In this document: positions 16,509-24,736 of the stretch, piece after piece
Numbering within the stretch: position 1 is the first letter of the stretch
How the letters are laid out: every line of letters begins with the position of its first letter
DNA from: Streptomyces sp. NBC_00568
GTDB taxonomy: Bacteria; Actinomycetota; Actinomycetes; Streptomycetales; Streptomycetaceae
Assembly: GCF_026341855.1 (NCBI RefSeq)
Contig: NZ_JAPENW010000001.1
Location: 6,439,001-6,503,000 of the forward strand
Reading direction: 5' to 3'
Length of the DNA stretch: 64,000 nucleotides
The notes under the pieces: model-generated
Told to the model about the DNA's origin: nothing
What the model saw: the letters and a program-made list of their open reading frames with translations, nothing else
Database searches by the model: none
Translations under genes and position numbers: made by a program

Positions 16509-17732
16509 TTATGACGGCCCTGTGGGTAGGTGCGGGGAGCGGAGCACGAGCAGGGTGATCTCGCTGGGGGCGAAGACACGGAACGGCGGGCCCCAGAAGC
16601 CGGTGCCGCGGCTGGTGTAGAGCAGGGTGCGGGCGCCGTGCCGGCTGAGGCCGGCGACGGCGGGCTGGTCGATGCGGACCAGGTGGTGGAAGGGCCAGAT
16701 CTGGCCGCCGTGGGTGTGGCCGGAGAGCTGGAGGTCGATGCCTTCGGCTGCCGCCCGGTCGACGAACTTGGGCTGGTGCGCCAAGAGCAGGACGGGCAGG
16801 TCGGGGTCGGCGCCGTCCAGAGCTCCGGCGAGGTGGGCGCGGTGGCCGGCCAGGCCGGAGGACTCGGCGGTGACGTCGTCCACGCCGGCGACCACGAGGG
16901 TGTCGCCTCCGCGTTCGAGCAGCAGATGGCGGTTGCGCAGCGGCTCCCAGCCCAGCTCGTCCATCAGGTCGACCCAGCCCTGGGCCTCGCTGTAGTACTC
17001 GTGGTTGCCGGTGACGTACACACGGGCCCGGGTGGCCCGCACGGTACCGAGCGGGACGGCCTGGGCGCGGCGGCGTTCGGCCGTGCCGTCCGCGATGTCG
17101 CCGGTGTGGCAGACCAGGTCGGCTTCCAGGGTGTTCACCGTCTCGCACACCCGTGCCGACCAGCGGGCGCGATCGAGTGGGCCGTAGTGGGTGTCGGTGA
17201 TCAGGGCGACGCGCAAGCCGTCCAACCCGGCGCCCAGCCGCGGGAGTTGCACGTCGAGTCGGCGCACGCGTGGCACGCGGCGGGCCTCGGCGTACCCCCA
17301 GGCGAGCAGTACGGCGCTGACGCCGAGGACGGCCCAAGTGACGATTCGGGCCCGGTCCTGACTCTCGCCGACGCCGGCCAAGGTCAGGGCGAGCCGCAAG
17401 AGGACGCCGAGCAGTACCGACCAGGTGAACAGAACCCAGCTCGTGCCCAGCAGCGTGTCACCGGCGATGGCCGCCCGGTCCTGCTGACGCCGGCCGTGGC
17501 CGCGCACCATCGCGAGCGGCATACCGACAAGGCCGAGGGCGAACAGGGCGGTGCCGGCCAGTGTGACGGGCAGCGGCCAGTGCTGGCCGGTGTGCAGGAG
17601 CACCCAGCAGGGCACGGCCCACAGCAGGACGGGGGCGATCAGGGGGATGTAGCGCATCAGGCGGTGCAGCCGGCTCTGCCGGGGCGCTCGCGCTTCACTG
17701 TCGGCGGGTCGGGTCTGGCTGGTGTCGGTCAC
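16509..17732 (-). CDS. Membrane-anchored metallophosphoesterase (YaeI-like)
   Basis: The GTG at 17732 with GAGGGG upstream gives 407 residues. About five hydrophobic segments in the first 150 residues anchor it, followed by a calcineurin-like domain. Its metal motifs are ITDTHYG (D-x-H), HTGDIADG (GD), VTGNHEYY (GNHE), LAHQP and SGHTHGGQ. This matches YaeI-type phosphodiesterases acting on lipid-linked phosphates near the membrane surface. It lies outside the glycan operons, is separately terminated, and is a common Streptomyces housekeeping protein. Confidence 0.87.
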   Translation of the reverse strand: MTDTSQTRPADSEARAPRQSRLHRLMRYIPLIAPVLLWAVPCWVLLHTGQHWPLPVTLAGTALFALGLVGMPLAMVRGHGRRQQDRAAIAGDTLLGTSWVLFTWSVLLGVLLRLALTLAGVGESQDRARIVTWAVLGVSAVLLAWGYAEARRVPRVRRLDVQLPRLGAGLDGLRVALITDTHYGPLDRARWSARVCETVNTLEADLVCHTGDIADGTAERRRAQAVPLGTVRATRARVYVTGNHEYYSEAQGWVDLMDELGWEPLRNRHLLLERGGDTLVVAGVDDVTAESSGLAGHRAHLAGALDGADPDLPVLLLAHQPKFVDRAAAEGIDLQLSGHTHGGQIWPFHHLVRIDQPAVAGLSRHGARTLLYTSRGTGFWGPPFRVFAPSEITLLVLRSPHLPTGPS

Positions 17733-17919
17733 GCTTCCCCTCTCTGGCCGGGCTGCCGTCTCGCGCACTGTATCCGGTCGCTCTGGGGCCGGCCGGAGGG
17801 GCGTTCATGGAGACGGCGCCCTAGGGGCGAGGGGTTCTCCGCGGGACGGCAGGAGTCCGAAGCAGGAGCAGACCAGCAGCAGGCCGACCAGTGAAAACCG
17901 TGAGGAGTGGCGCCCATGC

Positions 17920-17956
17920 CGGTTGCCTGGAGCGTAACCAAGCCTCCAGGCAACCG
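17920..17956 (-). terminator. Strong hairpin terminator of the aldehyde dehydrogenase gene
   Basis: A perfect 13-base stem (17920-17932 with 17944-17956; CGGTTGCCTGGAG on the plus strand) encloses an 11-base loop ten bases beyond the stop of the aldehyde dehydrogenase gene. Confidence 0.8.
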
Positions 17957-17966
17957 ACTTCAGACC

Positions 17967-19490
17967 CTAGAAGAAGCCCAGCTTCTTCGGCGAGTAGCTC
18001 ACCAGCAGGTTCTTCGTCTGCTGGTAGTGCTCCAGCATCATCTTGTGATTCTCGCGGCCGATGCCGGACTGCTTGTAGCCACCGAACGCGGCGTGTGCCG
18101 GGTACGCGTGGTAGCAGTTCGTCCAGACGCGGCCGGCCTGGATGGAACGGCCCGCCCGGTAGGCGGTGTTGATGTCCCTCGTCCACACACCGGCGCCGAG
18201 CCCGTACAGCGTGTCGTTCGCGATCTTGATGGCGTCGTCGAAGTCGTCGAACGACGTCACCGAGACGACCGGGCCGAAGATCTCCTCCTGGAAGATCCGC
18301 ATGCGGTTGTCGCCCTCGAAGATCGTCGGCTGGACGTAGTAGCCGCCCTTCAACTCTCCGTCGTGCTCGATGCGTTCACCACCGGTGAGGACCTTGGCGC
18401 CCTCCTGCCGGCCGATGTCCAGGTAGGAGAGGATCTTCTCGAGCTGGTCGTTGGAGGCCTGGGCGCCGATCATCGTGTCGGTGTCGAGCGGGTTCCCGGG
18501 CTTGATGAGCTCGGTGCGGGCGACCGCCGCCTCCATGAACTCGCGGTAATGGCCGCGCTGGACGAGGGCGCGCGAGGGACAGGTGCACACCTCGCCCTGG
18601 TTGAGCGCGAACATCGTGAAGCCTTCGAGCGCCTTGTCGCGGAAGTCGTCGTTCTGCGCCCAGACGTCGTCGAAGAAGATGTTCGGGGACTTCCCGCCCA
18701 GCTCCAGCGTGACCGGCTTGATGTTCTCCGAGGCGTACTGCATGATCAGCCGCCCCGTGGTGGTCTCACCCGTGAACGCGACCTTCGCCACCCGCGCACT
18801 GGACGCCAGGGGCTTGCCCGCCTCCACGCCGAAGCCGTTGACGATGTTCACCACACCCGGCGGGATCAGGTCCGCGATCAGGCTCATCCAGTAGTGGATG
18901 GACGCCGGTGTCTGCTCGGCCGGTTTGATGACCACCGCGTTGCCCGCCGCCAGCGCCGGAGCAAGCTTCCACACCGCCATCAGGATGGGGAAGTTCCACG
19001 GGATGATCTGCGCGACCACGCCGAGCGGCTCGTGGAAGTGATATGCGACGGTGTCGTCGTCGACCTCGCCGAGCGAGCCCTCCTGGGCGCGGATCGCCCC
19101 CGCGAAGTAGCGGAAGTGGTCGATCGCGAGCGGGATGTCGGCCGCCAGGGTCTCGCGTACCGGCTTGCCGTTCTCCCAGCTCTCGGCGACCGCCAGCTTC
19201 TCCAGGTTCGCCTCCATCCGATCGGCGATCTTGAGCAGGATGTCGGCGCGCGCGGTCACGGAGGTGCGACCCCAGGCGGGGGCCGCCGCGTGTGCCGCGT
19301 CGAGCGCGCGTTCCACGTCCTCGGCTGTGCCTCGCGCGACCTCCGTGAACGGCTGCCCGTTCAACGGACTCGGGTTCTCGAAGTACTGTCCGCGAGCCGG
19401 CGGAACGTACTCCCCGCCGATGAAGTGGTCATACCGCGCCTGGTAGGAGACGATCGCGCCCTCAGTGCCGGGCGCCGCGTAACGGGTCAT
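17967..19490 (-). CDS. NAD(P)-dependent aldehyde dehydrogenase
   Basis: The ATG at 19490 has GGGAGG eight bases upstream and gives 507 residues, the normal length for the acetaldehyde dehydrogenase (ExaC/ThcA-like) group. Catalytic elements are present: the cofactor motif IIPWNFP, FTGETTTGR (Rossmann loop), LELGGK (Glu263) and NQGEVCTCPS with nucleophile Cys302. It oxidises short-chain or aromatic aldehydes to acids in the cytoplasm. The gene directly upstream on the same strand encodes a GAF-type regulator, a pairing widespread in actinobacteria, so it is probably induced by aldehyde or alcohol. A strong hairpin ends it. Confidence 0.93.
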   Translation of the reverse strand: MTRYAAPGTEGAIVSYQARYDHFIGGEYVPPARGQYFENPSPLNGQPFTEVARGTAEDVERALDAAHAAAPAWGRTSVTARADILLKIADRMEANLEKLAVAESWENGKPVRETLAADIPLAIDHFRYFAGAIRAQEGSLGEVDDDTVAYHFHEPLGVVAQIIPWNFPILMAVWKLAPALAAGNAVVIKPAEQTPASIHYWMSLIADLIPPGVVNIVNGFGVEAGKPLASSARVAKVAFTGETTTGRLIMQYASENIKPVTLELGGKSPNIFFDDVWAQNDDFRDKALEGFTMFALNQGEVCTCPSRALVQRGHYREFMEAAVARTELIKPGNPLDTDTMIGAQASNDQLEKILSYLDIGRQEGAKVLTGGERIEHDGELKGGYYVQPTIFEGDNRMRIFQEEIFGPVVSVTSFDDFDDAIKIANDTLYGLGAGVWTRDINTAYRAGRSIQAGRVWTNCYHAYPAHAAFGGYKQSGIGRENHKMMLEHYQQTKNLLVSYSPKKLGFF

Positions 19491-19557
19491 GCTGTCTGCC
19501 TCCCGGAGAAGCGCTGCCCGCCGTTGGGCAGCTCTCGCCGCGAGGCTAGGAACCCGG

Positions 19558-19610
19558 ACGTTGCAACGACGTTGCGCGCCCCCGGCCGCCCTCCCCACCC
19601 CACAGGTGGG
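19558..19610 (-). promoter_or_regulatory. Candidate regulator sites before the aldehyde dehydrogenase
   Basis: Between the regulator stop and the dehydrogenase start are a perfect 10-base palindrome CGTTGCAACG (19559-19568), a direct repeat of ACGTTGC (19558 and 19569, one helical turn apart), and an inverted repeat CCCAC-AG-GTGGG (19599-19610). They are 70 to 120 bases upstream of the dehydrogenase, as for an activator. The assignment to the GAF protein is inference. Confidence 0.45.
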
Positions 19611-19625
19611 AACGTGCCTCCCCCG

Positions 19626-20963
19626 TCAGCGCGGCTCCGGTCGCCTACGGCCCTTCCGTGCGGAGCGCGCCCATCCGGCCGGTGCGGCCTGCTCGGACTC
19701 CAGCTCCGCCAGGCGCGCGTGTACGGCCGCTGCCGGGCGCACCGCGGACAGTGCCCGCCAGACGTCGAGATCGTCCTCGCCCCACGGCGCACGGGCCCAG
19801 TCGGCGAGCAGGTCGGGGTCCCGCCGGGCGATCAGCGCCGTCCGTAGCCCGTCGGCGAGCCTTCGCCGCAACCGCACCACCGCGGGCGCCGTCGACCCCG
19901 GCAGCAGCGGACCGGCGTACACCGCCGCGGCCGCCGTCACCGCGCCGGTTCCGAGTCGTCGCTCCACCACCGTCACGTCGGTCTCGACCGGCCGGGTGAG
20001 CCGGTAGGGACGCGAGCCAAGCAGGCCCGGACCGAGGATTCTGCGCAGCCGCGCCAGCTCGGCGCGCAGCGTCACCGGCGTCACCGACTCGTCCTCGTAC
20101 AGCGCGCACAGCAACTCGTCGCCCGTCAGACCTTCCGGATGACGGGCCAGCAGCACCAGGATCTCGCTGTGCCTGCGGCTGAGTCTGATCTTCCGTCCCT
20201 CCGCGACGAGTTGAGCCTCGTCGCGCCCCAGCGCGGTCAGTTCGAGGGCGTCGGCCATGGCCTGCGGCGGTGCGAGCAGCGCCAGATGGGCCTCGGCGGC
20301 CCGTGCCACCGCCTGCACGAAGGCGAGGCTGTGCGGATGCGCGAGCCCGTCCCCGCCGGTGATGTCGACCGCGCCGAGCACCCGCCCGGTGCGCGGATCG
20401 TGCACCGGGGCCGCCGCACAGGTCCACGGCTGCACCCGCCGGATGAAGTGCTCGGCCGCGAAGACCTGCACCGGACGGTCCACGGCGACCGCCGTGCCCG
20501 GCGCGTTCGTACCGACCGCCGTCTCCGACCACCGCGCGCCCGGCACGAAGTTCATCCGTCCGGCCTGCCGCCTCGTCCCCGGATGGCCCTCGACCCACAA
20601 GAGCCTGCCCTGCGCGTCGCACACCGCCAGGAGGTGCTCCCCGTCCGCCGCGAACGTTCCCATCAGCTCACGGAACAGCGGCATCACCCGGGCGAGCGGA
20701 TGTTCCGCCCGGTAGGAACCGAGTTCGCCGTCCATGAGCTCCACGCTCGCGGTGCCGTCCGGGACGACGCCCGCCCGAGCCGAACGCCGCCACGAGTCCG
20801 CCACCACGGAACGCACCGGCCGCGGCACGGTCCCGGCCTCGGTGAACGACTCGTGGGCGCGGCGCAGCAGCCGAACCCGCTCGGCGGGGTCGGTCCCCGG
20901 TTCCAGGGCCACCCAAGGATCGGTCAACTCGGCCTCCCGGAAGGCGATGCGGCTGGGTCCCAT
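19626..20963 (-). CDS. GAF-domain transcriptional regulator (AcoR-like)
   Basis: The ATG at 20963 follows GGAG; an in-frame ATG nine codons earlier is possible. The 445-residue protein has an N-terminal ADSWRRSA element typical of AcoR-like activators, a GAF sensor domain (residues about 70-230, with WSETAVGTNAPGTAVAV), then a winged-helix-like part from about 260 (LSRRHSEILVLLARHPEGLTGDELL). Unlike true AcoR it has no AAA+ sigma-54 domain, in keeping with streptomycetes lacking sigma-54. It probably controls the aldehyde dehydrogenase gene 135 bases downstream. Confidence 0.85.
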   Translation of the reverse strand: MGPSRIAFREAELTDPWVALEPGTDPAERVRLLRRAHESFTEAGTVPRPVRSVVADSWRRSARAGVVPDGTASVELMDGELGSYRAEHPLARVMPLFRELMGTFAADGEHLLAVCDAQGRLLWVEGHPGTRRQAGRMNFVPGARWSETAVGTNAPGTAVAVDRPVQVFAAEHFIRRVQPWTCAAAPVHDPRTGRVLGAVDITGGDGLAHPHSLAFVQAVARAAEAHLALLAPPQAMADALELTALGRDEAQLVAEGRKIRLSRRHSEILVLLARHPEGLTGDELLCALYEDESVTPVTLRAELARLRRILGPGLLGSRPYRLTRPVETDVTVVERRLGTGAVTAAAAVYAGPLLPGSTAPAVVRLRRRLADGLRTALIARRDPDLLADWARAPWGEDDLDVWRALSAVRPAAAVHARLAELESEQAAPAGWARSARKGRRRPEPR

Positions 20964-21075
20964 CGTCACTCCCGGTGCGGGCCCCGACAACCCGTGTGAC
21001 GCTCACCTTCCGGTCGGTGCCTCCGGTCGGGCCTCGTGGCGCGCCCGCCCGGGCTCACCGCGAGACCTCCCCGGG

Positions 21076-21675
21076 TCAGGCGAAGTTGACGAGCCTGATG
21101 TAGCGCGTCCAGTCCCAGTTCGGACCGGGGTCGGTGTGATCCGTGCCCGGCACTTCGTAGTGGCCGAGGATGTGGGCGCGGTCCTTGGGAATCCCGTACT
21201 GGTCGCAGATCGTGGCGGTGAGCCTGGCCGACTCCTCGTAGAGGGCGTTGGTGAAGTAGGCGGGCTTGTCCACCCAGCCCTCGTGCTCGATGCCGATGCT
21301 TCTGGTGTTGTAGTCCCAGTTGCCCGCGTGCCAGGCGACGTTGCGCTCTCTCACACACTGGGCGACATGGCCGTCGGCCGAGCGCACGACGTAATGCGCG
21401 GACACCTTCTTCTGCGGATTCTGGAAGATGGCCAGGGTGTTGGCGTACGTCGCCTGGGTGACATGGATGATCACATAGTCGAGCTGATAGCTGTCGGGGC
21501 GATCGGACGCCGTGTAGTTGGAGCTGGTGGCCGGAGTCCACTCGGCGTCCGGATAGTCGACGGCCGCGGTCTGCGCAGTCGCCCTGACATCGGGGAGTAA
21601 CGCGTAGGGGAGGGCGGCGAGGGCAGCGCCCTTGAGCAGCCGCCGCCGGCTCGGGAACGACCGTGCTCGCTCCAT
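21076..21675 (-). CDS. Secreted N-acetylmuramoyl-L-alanine amidase with TTA codon
   Basis: The 199-residue protein has a twin-arginine type leader (SRRRLLKG, then a hydrophobic stretch), so it should be exported by Tat. The amidase_2 fold is seen in YVIIHVTQ (zinc ligand H71), SAHYVV, GIEHEG and TDHTDPGPNW (H180 and D182). It should cleave the stem peptide from muramic acid in the wall. Codon 26 is TTA (21598-21600), inside the leader, so production should depend on the bldA tRNA and occur late in development. It has no added wall-binding domain. It is followed by the GAF regulator on the same strand but 112 bases away. Confidence 0.9.
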   Translation of the reverse strand: MERARSFPSRRRLLKGAALAALPYALLPDVRATAQTAAVDYPDAEWTPATSSNYTASDRPDSYQLDYVIIHVTQATYANTLAIFQNPQKKVSAHYVVRSADGHVAQCVRERNVAWHAGNWDYNTRSIGIEHEGWVDKPAYFTNALYEESARLTATICDQYGIPKDRAHILGHYEVPGTDHTDPGPNWDWTRYIRLVNFA

Positions 21676-21785
21676 GGAGTGCTGGCCTTTCGTCGGTGGG
21701 GGTGGGGTGGGGCCGTGAGGATGGAAGGTGGGGGACCGGAGGCGGAGTCGGAGAGCCGGTCCGGGTTCCCGCGGGGGCCGCGCGA

Positions 21786-22802
21786 TCAGTACCGGAGCGC
21801 CGCGGCCGTCTCGCGCAGTCGCGCGTGCAGTCCGCGATGGGTTTCACGCGCGGGCAGCCATTCCTTGCGCAGCTTGGCGACGCACGTGTAGTTCGTGTCG
21901 CAGACGTTGGCGAGGGGTGACTCGACCGTCTGCGTCGCGAACTGGTACGCGTCCAGCTCGCTGAACCCGTAGTCGCGCACCAGCCACCGCACGAGGTCGA
22001 GCTGGGATATCCGGAAGGCGTCCTCCAGGGGCCTTGCCGAGCCGGTCGAGATGATGTGGGTGTCGGACTCGATGCGCGGCCAAGGGGTGGCGACCCCCTT
22101 GAGAAGCTCGACGATCACCACCGTGTTCATCGCGCACTCGACGGCGACTCCGCAGGTCTCGCCCTCACCCTGCCGGGCGTGCCCGTCACCGAGACTGAGC
22201 AGGGCTCCCTCGACGTTCACGCCGAGATAGCAGGTCACCCCGGCTCGCATCTCCGGCGTGTCCATGTTCCCGCCGTGCGCGTCGGGCACCAGGGCGGAAC
22301 GCACCTCCAGGTTCGCGGGCGCCACACCTACGGTGCCGTGCATCGGATCCATCGGCAGCTCGATCCGGATGTCGCTGTCCCGCGCGCTGAACAGCGCGGT
22401 CCGCCGCTCCCGGTCGAGCCGCCAGATCCACACGGTCTCCGGCAGCGGCGGCTGAAGCGTCGCGGTGGTGTGCGTTGAGGTCAGGGCCCCGAAGAGGGGG
22501 ACCGTCGTCGACGCCGCCCAGTCCCGGGCCGGCTCGATCGAGACGAAGTGGACCGCGACCGTGTCACCCGGCTCCGCCCCCTCCACGTGGAAGGGACCGG
22601 TCTGCGGATTGAGGAACGGGAACTCGCACACCTCGGACACCAAGTCCTTCTCGGAGCGCACCCGTCCGGCGAAGCAGTCCTCGGTGTAGAGATCCAGTAC
22701 GGTGCCCGGCGCGATGCGTGCCACGGGCGGTGCGCCGCCGAACGTCCAGGCGAACTCGCCCGGCTCGGGCCGCACGGTCAGGATCCGGGGGTCGTCACTC
22801 AT
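21786..22802 (-). CDS. Acetamidase/formamidase family protein
   Basis: The 338-residue protein matches the FmdA/AmdA family: VEGAEPGDTVAVHF near residue 85, GTVGVAP, DAHGGNMDTP and SLGDGHARQGEGE, the last two carrying family metal and catalytic residues. It should hydrolyse formamide, acetamide or similar small amides to ammonia and acid in the cytoplasm. The ATG overlaps the stop of the small membrane protein gene (ATGA), so the two are coupled. It has the usual family length and no oddities. Confidence 0.88.
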   Translation of the reverse strand: MSDDPRILTVRPEPGEFAWTFGGAPPVARIAPGTVLDLYTEDCFAGRVRSEKDLVSEVCEFPFLNPQTGPFHVEGAEPGDTVAVHFVSIEPARDWAASTTVPLFGALTSTHTTATLQPPLPETVWIWRLDRERRTALFSARDSDIRIELPMDPMHGTVGVAPANLEVRSALVPDAHGGNMDTPEMRAGVTCYLGVNVEGALLSLGDGHARQGEGETCGVAVECAMNTVVIVELLKGVATPWPRIESDTHIISTGSARPLEDAFRISQLDLVRWLVRDYGFSELDAYQFATQTVESPLANVCDTNYTCVAKLRKEWLPARETHRGLHARLRETAAALRY

Positions 22803-23173
22803 GGCTGCACAGCTCCGCTCTGCCGAGGGGCGGGGGTGGAGGTCTCGAGGTGAACGCGGGCGGTCCCGGCTGTCCGCCAGGGCAGGCGGAGCAGGATGAT
22901 CAATATCACGACACCGGCCGGCATCCGGACCGCCACGACCGGCCCCGCGTACGACACGGGCGCGGTCGGCCCGGACGGGACGTCGAAGAACCGCGGGCCC
23001 GCAGCCGTCGGCGGCGCGAGGACGAAGGCGATGACGCCAGGCGGCGACAGGACCCGAATCCGGCCCAGGACGAAGACCTTTCGCGTGGCGACGGCGGCTC
23101 GCGTTCCGGCATCGGCGATCGTCGAGCTGACCACCGTGAGAAACACGAGCATCCAGAACAGCGTGTCCGACAT
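22799..23173 (-). CDS. Small membrane protein coupled to the amidase
   Basis: The 124-residue protein starts at an ATG preceded by GGGGGG and has two or three hydrophobic segments (VFLTVVSST, SPPGVIAFVLAP, AGVVILIILLRLPW) with no family I recognise. Its stop overlaps the start of the acetamidase/formamidase gene. The pairing suggests a role in amide uptake or sensing, but nothing in the sequence proves it. Confidence 0.6.
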   Translation of the reverse strand: MSDTLFWMLVFLTVVSSTIADAGTRAAVATRKVFVLGRIRVLSPPGVIAFVLAPPTAAGPRFFDVPSGPTAPVSYAGPVVAVRMPAGVVILIILLRLPWRTAGTARVHLETSTPAPRQSGAVQP

Positions 23174-23356
23174 GTGCCCCCCGATCCGCCCGGAATGCAG
23201 CCATCGGCAGGACGGCTGCGCCTCGCGTGAATTACGGTACGGCGCCCGCCGGTTGGGCAGGAAGGGCGAAGTGTGGGTCCGTGGACAGCCCGCCGATTGT
23301 GGACAAGACGATCACTCGCAAGGGGGAACGGCTCGGCTTCCGCCGGCTTCCGCCGC

Positions 23357-24565
23357 CTACGACCGCCCGGCCACCGCCGCCGGGTCGTCGAGCACCCCTC
23401 GCACCACCGAGTGGGCCGCGCCCAGCAGGGGGCCGTCGGATCCCAGACGGGAGACGGAAACGGCGCAGGCGGGACCCGCCGTGCGTCGCGCCAACTCGCC
23501 CTCCAGCGAGGGAAGCAGCCACGGTGCGAGACCGGCGAGCGCCCCGCCCAGCACGACCGTCTCCGGATCCAGCAGGTTGACCGCCCCTGTCAGGGCGATC
23601 CCGAGCGCGGTTCCGGCGTCGCTCAGGGCACGGCGTACGTCCGGATCGCCCTCGGCGGCGCGCCGGCCCAGGAGCCCGACCCGGTCCTCGCCGAGTTCCA
23701 GACCGGCGGCACGCAGCACGGCTTCCTCGCCCGCATATTGTTCGAGGCACCCGCGTCCACCGCAGGGGCACTCCGGTCCCTCCGGACGTACGGGCACATG
23801 GCCCAGTTCGCCCGCGAAACCACGGGTCCCGCGCAGCAGCCGCCCGTCCACGAGCACCGCGGCGCCGATGCCGATCTCCGCGGACACGTGCAGAAAGTCA
23901 CGTGGGGTCGCGTCACCGAGCCAGAGCTCGGCGAGACCGCCGAAGTTCGCCTCGTTGTCCACGGTCAGTGGCAGTTCCGGGGGCAGCAGCGCGCCGAGGT
24001 CCGTGTCGTGCCAGTCGAGGTTCGGGGCGCGGACCACGGTCCGGGCGTCGCGTGCCACGAGTCCGGGGACGGCGACGGCGAGGCCCGCGGGCCACAGGCC
24101 CTCCCGCTCGGCCTCGGCGATGACCTGGCGTATCAGCGTGGTCAGCTCGCGGATCACCGGCTCGGCCGGCCGTCCGCGGTTCGTGCCGTGGCGTACCGCC
24201 CGGGCCCGCACGGCGCCGCGGAGGTCGACCGCGCACACCGCGAGATGGTCGACGCCCACCTCCGCGCCGATCCCGGCGGGACCGTGCCCGCTGACGGCGA
24301 GCGCGGAGCCGGGACGCCCCACCGTGCCCGGCCGCTCGGGCCCCAGTTCTTCGAGGAGCCCCGCGCGGATCAGCTCGTCGACCAGCGTCGACACGGCCGC
24401 CCGGGTCAGACCGATGTGGGAGGCGACGGCGGCCCGCGACAGCGGTCCCTCGGCGCTGACGGTGTGCATGACGCGGGAGAGGTTGCGGCGGCGCATGCCC
24501 TGCTGTGTGTCGGGCAGCCGCCGGCCGGAACCGGTGGGGTGGGCCTCGTGCAGCGGTGCGGTCAT
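23357..24565 (-). CDS. ROK-family repressor, probable xylose regulator
   Basis: The 402-residue protein has an N-terminal winged helix (LSRAAVASHIGLTRAAVSTL) followed by the ROK domain with the zinc motif CPCGGRGC and the sugar-binding stretch VDNEANFGGLAE. XylR proteins of this build repress xylA and xylB and are released by xylose. It lies directly downstream of xylB on the same strand, separated by the terminator at 24619-24656, and xylA is divergent from xylB, which supports the assignment. The start at 24565 has GGAGG very close to the ATG, so an alternative start remains possible. Confidence 0.82.
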   Translation of the reverse strand: MTAPLHEAHPTGSGRRLPDTQQGMRRRNLSRVMHTVSAEGPLSRAAVASHIGLTRAAVSTLVDELIRAGLLEELGPERPGTVGRPGSALAVSGHGPAGIGAEVGVDHLAVCAVDLRGAVRARAVRHGTNRGRPAEPVIRELTTLIRQVIAEAEREGLWPAGLAVAVPGLVARDARTVVRAPNLDWHDTDLGALLPPELPLTVDNEANFGGLAELWLGDATPRDFLHVSAEIGIGAAVLVDGRLLRGTRGFAGELGHVPVRPEGPECPCGGRGCLEQYAGEEAVLRAAGLELGEDRVGLLGRRAAEGDPDVRRALSDAGTALGIALTGAVNLLDPETVVLGGALAGLAPWLLPSLEGELARRTAGPACAVSVSRLGSDGPLLGAAHSVVRGVLDDPAAVAGRS

Positions 24566-24618
24566 GCCTCCGTCAATCCTCGTCCGGCCGTTCCCGTCGG
24601 CCTCTCTCGGTGCCGGTC

Positions 24619-24656
24619 CCCACCGGGCGGTCTCTCGTCGTGAGAGGCCCGGTGGG
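24619..24656 (-). terminator. Hairpin terminator after xylB
   Basis: CCCACCGGGC (24619-24628) pairs with GCCCGGTGGG (24647-24656), and an inner CTCTC/GAGAG stem (24632-24636 with 24642-24646) continues the hairpin. It separates xylB from the ROK repressor gene. Confidence 0.7.
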
Positions 24657-24736
24657 TGACCCCGCAGCCGGGCCCGCTCACGCGGGACCGGCACTCGTGG
24701 GAACCGGTCCCGCCGGGGCGGCCCGGTCGATCCTGG

